The notes under the pieces are model-generated. The model was not told the DNA's origin and did no database searches. It saw only the letters and a list, made by a program, of their open reading frames with translations. A DNA stretch of 36,235 nucleotides, taken from IMG/VR virus record IMGVR_UViG_3300038825_000850, positions 1 through 36,235 of that record; one strand, 5' to 3'. Shown here in pieces: positions 31,143 to 36,235 of this stretch (the stretch's first letter is position 1; each line of letters opens with the position of its first letter). Source of the DNA: a virus. A program made the position numbers and the translations under genes.

Positions 31143-31476
31143 CGCCCTCCCCCTCTTCTCCTGACCAACAGGTACATTCGGACCACTGCCATCGACAGTG
31201 CGGTCGGTGCCCGGTGTCAGTCCTCCCGACAGGACCATGCACGAGGTCCCCGGCGGGCGGGCCTTTGCGGCGATCCCTAGCTCTGGCGAGCGCGGGGGCG
31301 ATGTCGGCGTGTGTGAAGTCCTCGACCGACTCCAGTTCCGTCGCCTCGTCGAGTGCTGCGCTGGCGATTGCGTACAGGTCGGCGTCTCCGGTCCCTGTGG
31401 CGATCCGCTGGACGCGCACCATCGCGTCTCTCAGAATCGTCGCGCTCGCCACATATTGAAGTCTGTCAGTCATCAT
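31135..31476 (-). CDS. Hypothetical 113-aa protein, helical N-half and Cys-rich tail
   Basis: A 113-aa protein starting at ATG 31476 (or the ATG one codon on), overlapping the stop of the 43-aa gene. Residues 1-70 are predicted helical (LQYVASATILRDAMVRVQRI). Residues 85-113 are disordered and hold CRWQWSECTCWSGEEGEGDE, with three Cys that may bind metal. Unknown family. It sits between the pentapeptide-repeat protein and the zinc protein. Confidence 0.65.
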   Translation of the reverse strand: MMTDRLQYVASATILRDAMVRVQRIATGTGDADLYAIASAALDEATELESVEDFTHADIAPALARARDRRKGPPAGDLVHGPVGRTDTGHRPHCRWQWSECTCWSGEEGEGDE

Positions 31477-31604
31477 CCTAGCTCCAATCCTTCGAGGATC
31501 GTGAGCGTCAGATCCGCACCCCTGAAATTCGCATACCTGAGATCCGCACCCTCTACGACCTCAATGACGTTCCCGTCGCAGTCTTTGATTTCAATCGTGC
31601 TCAT
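31473..31604 (-). CDS. Pentapeptide-repeat miniprotein, 43 aa
   Basis: A 43-aa protein, MSTIEIKDCDGNVIEVVEGA at its start. Residues about 17-34 follow the pentapeptide-repeat pattern A(D/N)LXX: VVEGADLRYANFRGADLT. This gives only three or four repeats, about one coil, much shorter than MfpA/Qnr proteins that mimic DNA and bind gyrase. It starts one base after the previous stop and overlaps the next start. It may be a remnant or a small capping protein. Confidence 0.6.
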   Translation of the reverse strand: MSTIEIKDCDGNVIEVVEGADLRYANFRGADLTLTILEGLELG

Positions 31605-31605
31605 C

Positions 31606-31917
31606 TCAGTCACCTGCCTCTGCCTCATGCGTCACCTCCCTCGGCCTCTGCTCGTCGAGTGATGCCTTGATCGCCTTTACCCAATCGGGCACGAAGGTTT
31701 CACCGAAGGTGGTCAGGGTGAAACGGCCATAGCCAGACCCGTGCCAACTGTCGTGGGTCATTTCAACGAGTTCGTACTTCAAGAGCGACCGCAGAACCCG
31801 GTCGGTAAGGCTCTGTGTCCCGATCACCCACCCCGCCTGTTCGTGCCACTCTCCACGGGCGTGGGTAAACAGCCCCGCCAGCGCCGTCCGTTGATTGTCA
31901 CCTAGTCGGATGCTCAT
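31606..31917 (-). CDS. Winged-helix-like accessory protein, 103 aa
   Basis: A 103-aa protein. Residues about 10-60 (a helix, then TQSLTDRVLRSLLKYELVEM followed by a GYGRFTLTTFGETFV wing) fit a winged-helix arrangement, so DNA binding is possible. It overlaps the upstream gene (ATGA). It is the second gene after promoter copy D and is therefore a reasonable candidate for the regulator that binds the repeated operators, though nothing in the sequence proves this. Confidence 0.55.
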   Translation of the reverse strand: MSIRLGDNQRTALAGLFTHARGEWHEQAGWVIGTQSLTDRVLRSLLKYELVEMTHDSWHGSGYGRFTLTTFGETFVPDWVKAIKASLDEQRPREVTHEAEAGD

Positions 31918-32231
31918 GCGTCACCTCCCTCGGCCACTTCCTTGCGGCGCTCTGCCATGCGACGCTCTGCAATGACCCACTGCGGCTCGATCGTGAACGA
32001 GTATCGACCGGGCATGATCTGCGTATGGCCGACGACCAACTCTTTAGTCACTGCGCGCTTGCCGGTTCGCACGTAGAAGTGCCCAGCGTCGTCGGAGTAC
32101 ACGCGCAGGCTGCGCGCCTTGCCGTCGTCTATCACCGAGATTGTCGAGCTAGCGAACTCACGCTCCTCTAGGAACCGGGTCACGGGGCGGTGGTGCTGCG
32201 CGAGGCGGGTGTATGTCGTGTCGGTGCTCAT
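31914..32231 (-). CDS. Hypothetical 105-aa accessory protein
   Basis: A 105-aa protein starting at the ATG at 32231 after the conserved leader. It has a helical N-terminus (TRLAQHHRPVTRFLEEREFA), a beta-rich middle (ISVIDDGKARSLRVYSDDAG, HFYVRTGKRAVTKELVV) and a charged C-terminal helix (WVIAERRMAERRKEV). Unknown family. First gene of the accessory cassette. Confidence 0.65.
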   Translation of the reverse strand: MSTDTTYTRLAQHHRPVTRFLEEREFASSTISVIDDGKARSLRVYSDDAGHFYVRTGKRAVTKELVVGHTQIMPGRYSFTIEPQWVIAERRMAERRKEVAEGGDA

Positions 32232-32252
32232 CTCTCTCTCCTTAGTGGTGGT

Positions 32253-32292
32253 GTTGATGGTATCAACTTAATCACTCTGTTGCGGATGTCAA
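32253..32292 (-). promoter_or_regulatory. Promoter/operator element, copy D
   Basis: TTGACA (32287-32292), 16-nt spacer, TAAGTT (32265-32270) and inverted repeat GTTGATACCATCAAC (32253-32267), followed by the ACCACCACTAAGGAG leader of the 105-aa gene. It lies just after the stop of the metallophosphoesterase gene. There is no T8 upstream in this copy, but GGGGTG precedes the -35 as in copy A. Confidence 0.75.
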
Positions 32293-32302
32293 CACCCCAA
32301 TT

Positions 32303-33562
32303 TCAACCGATGAGACGCTGGCCTCTGAAGTGGCACTCGCCGTCGATGATCTGCACGTGTTCCATGCCCCACCTGCTCTTGTCCTTCGACCACGTGACGA
32401 CCGCGAGTGATTGCTGCCACGCTGCGTGATCCACGTAGTCCTCGCGGATGCGGCCCATGAGGCCGAGGCACGTCCAGCGGAGTTGACCGTTCCAGTCGCG
32501 ATGATGGTGGCTTGCCATCTTGTGCGTGTGTCCGCTGATGCCCGACTTGCCGTACTTCTTGAACTCGGCCTGTGCCGGATGCGCCCCGGTCGATGCGCCG
32601 TGCTTGCAGACGATCCGGTCGAACAAGAGACAGAAGTTGCGCCGGTCGTGAGTCGCTTGGTACGGGTACTGCTGCCAGCCGAGCGAGTCGAGCCCGAGCA
32701 AGCTGCCCCACTGGAGCGCGTCACGGACGGTCGGGAGTGTCAGTAACTCACCGGCTGCACGCCGGTCAGCTATGTCCCAAATCGTGCGCCTCAGTCGGTC
32801 CTCATGGTTGCCCTCTAGCCAGACGTGCTGACAGTCCGGTCGGGTTAGTGAGGAGATCAGCCCGAAGTGCTCGACGCCCATGCGGATCTCGTCGGCAAGC
32901 GTGACCCTGTTGTGCGGATCTTTCGCCCAGCGACCAAGCTGCTCGGCGTCGAGCGTGTCACCGTGATCTACGACGACGGTCGGGTCGGTGATCTCTAGGA
33001 TCTGGTGCAGGATCGACAGGCATCGCTCGTCGTGGTGCGGGTAATGAACGTCTCCGAAGTGGACCGACACATCTGCGGTCGGCTTGCGCTGTCTGGCGAT
33101 CTTGGGCCGCACGATCTTCACGACGGCTGGCGCGAGGTCGAAGAGGTCGGAGGCTTTCTTGCGGAACCGGACCCGCACGTATCTCGTCTCGACAACGATC
33201 GGCTGGTCATCGACCTTCATGGGAACGTAATGCGAGCGAGCTTCGCCGTCGCGAACGTCCCATACGGTGCGGTCGATCTTCGCCGCCGCGATCAGATCAT
33301 CGACTGTTTTGATCTTGCATGAGGCGGCGACCTGTATCTCTAGGTTGTCAACGTCTTGTACGACGGTGATCTCCTCAGAAACTTCGGAGGCAGGCGCGTC
33401 TAGGTTAGACGCTAGATGCGTCCGACGCTTGGCAAGTGAGCCGAGCGATCTCTCACCGGGGAACCGTTCGCGGAATTGCGCCCAGATTTGCGCGTTGCTG
33501 AGTCCTTGCTCTACGCGGTGCCGGATGAACTGGTCCTGCTCTTCTGTCCACGCTGACGGCAT
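32303..33562 (-). CDS. HTH-metallophosphoesterase
   Basis: A 419-aa protein. Residues about 3-47 look like a SANT/Myb-type helix-turn-helix (WTEEQDQFIRHRVEQGLSNA). A middle domain at about 85-160 (KIKTVDDLIAAAKIDRTVWD) precedes a calcineurin-like phosphoesterase domain with D171-x-H173, GD 201-202, GNHE 251-254, H321 and GHTH 344-347, the complete metal-ligand set. The order matches phage phosphoesterases related to nucleases of the Mre11/SbcD group, though only single-domain similarity is visible. Position among head genes is unusual for a replication enzyme; DNA-end processing during packaging is one possibility. A 7-bp stem lies upstream of the start. Confidence 0.85.
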   Translation of the reverse strand: MPSAWTEEQDQFIRHRVEQGLSNAQIWAQFRERFPGERSLGSLAKRRTHLASNLDAPASEVSEEITVVQDVDNLEIQVAASCKIKTVDDLIAAAKIDRTVWDVRDGEARSHYVPMKVDDQPIVVETRYVRVRFRKKASDLFDLAPAVVKIVRPKIARQRKPTADVSVHFGDVHYPHHDERCLSILHQILEITDPTVVVDHGDTLDAEQLGRWAKDPHNRVTLADEIRMGVEHFGLISSLTRPDCQHVWLEGNHEDRLRRTIWDIADRRAAGELLTLPTVRDALQWGSLLGLDSLGWQQYPYQATHDRRNFCLLFDRIVCKHGASTGAHPAQAEFKKYGKSGISGHTHKMASHHHRDWNGQLRWTCLGLMGRIREDYVDHAAWQQSLAVVTWSKDKSRWGMEHVQIIDGECHFRGQRLIG

Positions 33563-33589
33563 ACCCTCTCACCCCTCATCTGTGGGTCG

Positions 33590-33613
33590 CCGCGAGTGCC
33601 GTCACGCTCGCGG
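33590..33613 (-). other. Hairpin between the 77-aa gene and the phosphoesterase gene
   Basis: Perfect 7-bp inverted repeat CCGCGAG/CTCGCGG with a 10-nt loop in the 59-bp gap. No T-tract follows, so a terminator is not supported. Possible mRNA-processing or translation-control structure. Confidence 0.45.
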
Positions 33614-33621
33614 GCAGGTTA

Positions 33622-33855
33622 TTACAAATACTTCGCTAGAAGCTCCGCAGTGTCCACCTTGCCGTTCCCGTTGTGGTACTCCTCGACGAGATCGTCGGTG
33701 CGCGTCTTGTGATGCGTTTCAATGTTGCGGATCTGTCCGCTGTTGCAGTTGAAGACGATCGTGCCCGTGAAGTTCGAGCCGTTCAGGAACGCGACGATCC
33801 GCTCGGCCACAATCTCGTTCGCTGTCTGTCCGATGTCTGCCCGTCGTTTGCTCAT
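33622..33855 (-). CDS. DUF2292-like small protein, 77 aa
   Basis: A 77-aa protein starting at the ATG at 33855, two bases after the gpF stop (TGACGATG); an upstream in-frame start would lie within gpF. Residues about 15-50 (RIVAFLNGSNFTGTIVFNCN, then IRNIETHHKTR) resemble the DUF2292 fold: a helix, 'G.G.I.(I/V).(D/N)G.I..IE' and a basic end. The C-terminal tail is acidic and helical. DUF2292 function is unknown. It is coupled to the minor head protein. Confidence 0.6.
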   Translation of the reverse strand: MSKRRADIGQTANEIVAERIVAFLNGSNFTGTIVFNCNSGQIRNIETHHKTRTDDLVEEYHNGNGKVDTAELLAKYL

Positions 33856-33857
33856 CG

Positions 33858-34760
33858 TCACCCTACCACTGGAAGCCATACACACCTGCAATTCGGATGG
33901 ACCGGGATGACCCCGCGTGCCTCGTCGAGCGCCAATGCCTCGCCCGTCTCTAGGGCTTGGCACTCGGGGCAGACGAGATCGTCTTGTGCCGTCAGGAACT
34001 CGGCCTGTGCGGTCACGCCATCGACACCTGCGTCCGCGTAACGGTTAAGCGTAGACTCTGCGTGCGCGTTGATGATCTCTGTGCGAGCCATCGTGACCGA
34101 GCGGTTCCTGCCGATCGTCTGCACCGCTCGCCGCATCTCGCGAGCCATATCACGCGGACCCTGACCTGTCGCTAGTCCTTCGGTCAGGACGCGCCCGATC
34201 TGCTGGCTTGCCGACTGCGTGATACCCTGAAGCTCGTTGAACTGACGCGAGTACAAGTTCGCGAGCGTGGCGGCGTTTGTAGGGATGCGGAACAGTTGCT
34301 CGGCTGTTTGCTCGGGGAACGGTATGCCTGTGCGTCTCATGGCCTCCTCGGCGTGCTGTGCGCCACGAGAGAAGCCTGCGCGTACATAGACATCCTGCCA
34401 GCGCGTGTTGCGCGTGATCGCGCCCTGTGGCCCGCGCACGACTTCGAGCACCTCGTCATCCAGCGCGTTGTTCAGCCACGCCATGAACGCCTCGTTCTGG
34501 AGGCCGGGATCGCTCGGGAACCGTCTCGCGGGATTCGCCGCCGCACGGGGTAGCGGGTTGAGCGCATCGTTCTTGACGAGCGTCTGCCAGATCAGCGATT
34601 CGATCCGAGCCCATCTCCGCTTGAGGTCGGCTTGATATGACCGAACGATGCCCGACGTGCCTGACGGGTCAGTCCTGTGCTGTGCGCTCGCTCTGATCCG
34701 CTTCCGGTACTGCGATGCGGACAGACCGCCGCGACTCCTCACGCTTGACGACATCATCAT
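33858..34760 (-). CDS. Minor head protein, Mu gpF / SPP1 gp7 type
   Basis: A 300-aa protein. The ARTE...NAHAE motif is at about 225-235, CPEC at 264-267 and HPNCRC at 288-293, the conserved metal-site pattern of the phage Mu gpF (SPP1 gp7) family. Residues about 41-60 (SYQADLKRRWARIES) are helical. Members bind the portal and stay inside the head, and they influence DNA ejection. The start ATG overlaps the upstream 64-aa gene by 92 bases; a start further in (GTG at about residue 7) is possible, but the family N-terminus begins with helices near residue 40, so either start retains the domain. Confidence 0.85.
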   Translation of the reverse strand: MMMSSSVRSRGGLSASQYRKRIRASAQHRTDPSGTSGIVRSYQADLKRRWARIESLIWQTLVKNDALNPLPRAAANPARRFPSDPGLQNEAFMAWLNNALDDEVLEVVRGPQGAITRNTRWQDVYVRAGFSRGAQHAEEAMRRTGIPFPEQTAEQLFRIPTNAATLANLYSRQFNELQGITQSASQQIGRVLTEGLATGQGPRDMAREMRRAVQTIGRNRSVTMARTEIINAHAESTLNRYADAGVDGVTAQAEFLTAQDDLVCPECQALETGEALALDEARGVIPVHPNCRCVWLPVVG

Positions 34761-34863
34761 CTGTCAGCGCCTGCATCCAGAGTTCGCCGTCGAGGCTGAC
34801 GTACCGTGCTACAACCTCGCCGGTCGCTGGGTCGGTGTACGTCCGCGTGTGCCATGCTGACAT
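34669..34863 (-). CDS. Hypothetical 64-aa protein between portal and minor head genes
   Basis: A 64-aa acidic protein, MSAWHTRTYTDPATGEVVAR at its start, beta-rich in its first half. A GAGG ribosome site and a 9-base gap after the zinc-ribbon stop support the start. Its last 92 bases overlap the minor head protein gene in another frame. Unknown family; it may be a small head or portal-associated protein. Confidence 0.6.
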   Translation of the reverse strand: MSAWHTRTYTDPATGEVVARYVSLDGELWMQALTDDDVVKREESRRSVRIAVPEADQSERTAQD

Positions 34864-34872
34864 CGCTCATCC

Positions 34873-35052
34873 TCAGTTCCGATATTTGATCGACGTGCCG
34901 CCCTGCACTCGGGGTCGCTTCTGAAGTTCGATCCCGGCTCGCTCCATCACGCTACCGCATGAACAGCGCGGTAGCTGGTTACGTTGGTTGATCGGTCGCA
35001 ACGCTTCGAGGCTATTGCCGCAGCTTGTACAGGTGTAGTGGTAGAGCGGCAC
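34873..35052 (-). CDS. FmdB-like zinc-ribbon miniprotein, 59 aa
   Basis: A 59-aa protein starting at GTG directly after the portal stop (TAGGTG). The sequence VPLYHYTCTSCGNSLEALRP with a second RCSCG (C8/C11 and C30/C32) is the pattern of the FmdB-type regulatory zinc ribbon (usual start MP.Y.Y.C..CG..FE....). These small proteins bind Zn; their role is unknown, though stand-alone ribbons of this type are common in phage and bacterial genomes. The link to the portal gene is a coupling at the translational level. Confidence 0.75.
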   Translation of the reverse strand: MPLYHYTCTSCGNSLEALRPINQRNQLPRCSCGSVMERAGIELQKRPRVQGGTSIKYRN

Positions 35053-36235
35053 CTAGTCCTCCTCGTCGTCGATCATCAGATCAAAACCTTCTGGCATCTC
35101 GGGCGGCACTGGGTCGAGCCCGAGCACGTGCTGCCGAAACTCCCACGACGGCATGACGAGATCCGCTGCGCCCGCTGGCGCGACCTTCGCGATCGCGTCT
35201 GCGAACTTCTGAGCCGTCTCTGCGCGGTCTGCCGTCGATGGCGCGTCGATAGGATGCCACATCACGTCGTAGCCGTCTACGGGCGTCTCCAGTGCGCCGA
35301 GGTCTATCAACCTGTCAATAAACTCGCGCACGATGTTCGGCTCGACGTGCTGCTCTTGTCGTGACGCGATGCGTGCCTGCCACTCGCGCTGATCTTGGTC
35401 GGCGGCAAGCTGACCGCGCTCACTGCCGAACAGCACGCGCTCGGGGATGTCGGCGGCGGCAGAGATTACCTGACGCAGAGAGTCATAGACGCCACGCGGA
35501 TCGACAGGCGCACCAGTGATCGCGTCGAGGTCCACGCCTCGCGTCTGGATGAGTCGGGTCAGACCGTGCCGCGCTGCGAGGATGTCATCCTCAAACGCTT
35601 CGAGATCCTCGTCTGACACGTCTATGTCAGATCCGACATTTGCGTGCCAGATGCCCGCGATGTTCTGCCAGTACAACTCGGCTGACGCGCCGAGCACCTT
35701 ACTCAAATCATCGACACGGTTGAGCACGCGAGCGAGTCTCGGCTGTCCGTAAACTTGATCCTCAATCGTCTGCTCGGCCACGTGGATGATCCGCTGCCAC
35801 GGCACTAGCAGCGAGGGGTTCGTCGTCGTGCGTGACGACGAGTCGGTCGTCGTGCCCTGCATCTGGATCTCATAGACCTTCGGCAGTCCGTAGCGCGACG
35901 AGGTGGTGTCCTCCTCCCACTCTTTGATCTCGACCGAGCCTTGATGGTAGGCCCGCAGGTACATGATGTCCTCGGGCGACGTGAGGCCGACCGGCTCCTG
36001 TGTGACCGGCCCGCCTCGCGTCCCGATCAGTACGACCCCGAACTGGCCGATACCGCTAATCTCGTCCAAGCGCGACAGGTGATGCCAGCAGCGCACCCGG
36101 TCGTCGAGCATCGCGATCGTGTCACCGAACGCGCCACCGTCGTCTCCGTAGGCTCGCACGATCGGAGCGTGTCGCCATGATGCCTTCGGTGCCATGTCCA
36201 CGACACGAGCAGCGATGTCGCCGCGCAGGTAGTAG
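35053..36235 (-). CDS. Portal protein, DUF1073-type (5' end beyond window)
   Basis: The frame is open to the right edge, so the N-terminus is missing; at least 393 residues are present. YLRGDIAARVVDMAPKASWR resembles the early DUF1073 portal segment. Further features are GQFGVVLIGTRGGPV, VPWQRIIHVAEQTIEDQVYG, the long helical stem region (IPERVLFGSERGQLAADQDQ, then REWQARIASRQEQ) and an acidic C-terminal tail ending LMIDDEED. The portal ring forms the DNA channel at one capsid vertex. It lies before the minor head gene, the usual order. Confidence 0.9.
   Translation of the reverse strand, partial: YYLRGDIAARVVDMAPKASWRHAPIVRAYGDDGGAFGDTIAMLDDRVRCWHHLSRLDEISGIGQFGVVLIGTRGGPVTQEPVGLTSPEDIMYLRAYHQGSVEIKEWEEDTTSSRYGLPKVYEIQMQGTTTDSSSRTTTNPSLLVPWQRIIHVAEQTIEDQVYGQPRLARVLNRVDDLSKVLGASAELYWQNIAGIWHANVGSDIDVSDEDLEAFEDDILAARHGLTRLIQTRGVDLDAITGAPVDPRGVYDSLRQVISAAADIPERVLFGSERGQLAADQDQREWQARIASRQEQHVEPNIVREFIDRLIDLGALETPVDGYDVMWHPIDAPSTADRAETAQKFADAIAKVAPAGAADLVMPSWEFRQHVLGLDPVPPEMPEGFDLMIDDEED

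Noticed and set aside
32272-32724. Minus-strand Ser/Arg/Thr-rich frame (150 codons) overlapping the phosphoesterase end
   Set aside because: It is a shadow frame of the metallophosphoesterase gene and lacks a ribosome site; low-complexity composition.
35053-36235. Anti-CBASS Acb1-type domain in the portal
   Set aside because: DUF1073 portals are sometimes labelled this way. The visible protein ends after the portal stem and acidic tail, and I see no separate nuclease domain with a paired H.T motif.
1-36235. CRISPR array, tRNA, integrase, attachment site or replication origin
   Set aside because: No regularly spaced direct repeats, cloverleaf-like segments, recombinase motifs or AT-rich iteron clusters were found on reading either strand. 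A weak search by eye does not exclude them outside the window.

Overview
This window is the virion-structure and lysis half of a tailed bacteriophage (siphovirus-type) genome or prophage. All supported genes lie on the minus strand, so the gene order runs from right (36235) to left (1). Genes are tightly packed, with many ATGA, TGATG or TAGGTG junctions and clear AAGGAG/GGAGG ribosome sites. The virion module order resembles that of gene transfer agents and related long-tailed siphophages. The host cannot be named from sequence. A predicted exported lytic transglycosylase and a spanin-like membrane/coiled-coil protein fit a Gram-negative host, but this is inference. No integrase, tRNA, CRISPR or replication gene is visible. 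The terminase should lie just right of the window.

Layout in reading direction: (1) 36235-32303, head start: portal (cut by the window edge), a tiny zinc-ribbon protein, a small hypothetical, a Mu gpF/SPP1 gp7-type minor head protein, a 77-aa protein and an HTH-metallophosphoesterase. (2) 32300-29300, an accessory cassette of small genes: two unknowns, a 43-aa pentapeptide-repeat protein, a membrane-free unknown, a four-CxxC zinc protein, an SLT transglycosylase and two more unknowns. It is opened and punctuated by copies of one promoter/operator element and closed by a stem-loop terminator. (3) 29287-25510, capsid: 138-aa protein, DUF2213-type protease-scaffold, cement protein, HK97-fold major capsid protein with encapsulin-like features, two tandem hairpins, and a 113-aa protein. 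(4) 25378-19210, connectors and tail: head-tail adaptor, tail-completion proteins, tail tube, G/GT chaperones made by a -1 frameshift on GGGAAAC, and the tape measure. (5) 19208-10784, tail tip: two minor tail proteins, an NlpC/P60 peptidase, a 2055-aa J-like tip/fibre fusion and its 188-aa partner. (6) 10772-8727, small membrane proteins and a DUF5675 protein: a probable lysis cassette. (7) 8609-1179, large appendage/receptor-binding proteins, one with a threefold internal repeat. (8) 1178-1, a spanin-like protein, another copy of the promoter/operator element, and the start of a further accessory unit.

The most unusual feature is the repeated control element: TTGACA, a 16-17 nt spacer, TARGTT, and an inverted repeat GTTGAYACCATCAAC over the -10, followed by an invariant ACCACCACTAAGGAG leader. 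It occurs three times in full and once as operator plus leader only, always directly before small accessory genes and never before structural genes in this window. This suggests a phage-encoded regulon that controls cargo genes separately from virion genes.
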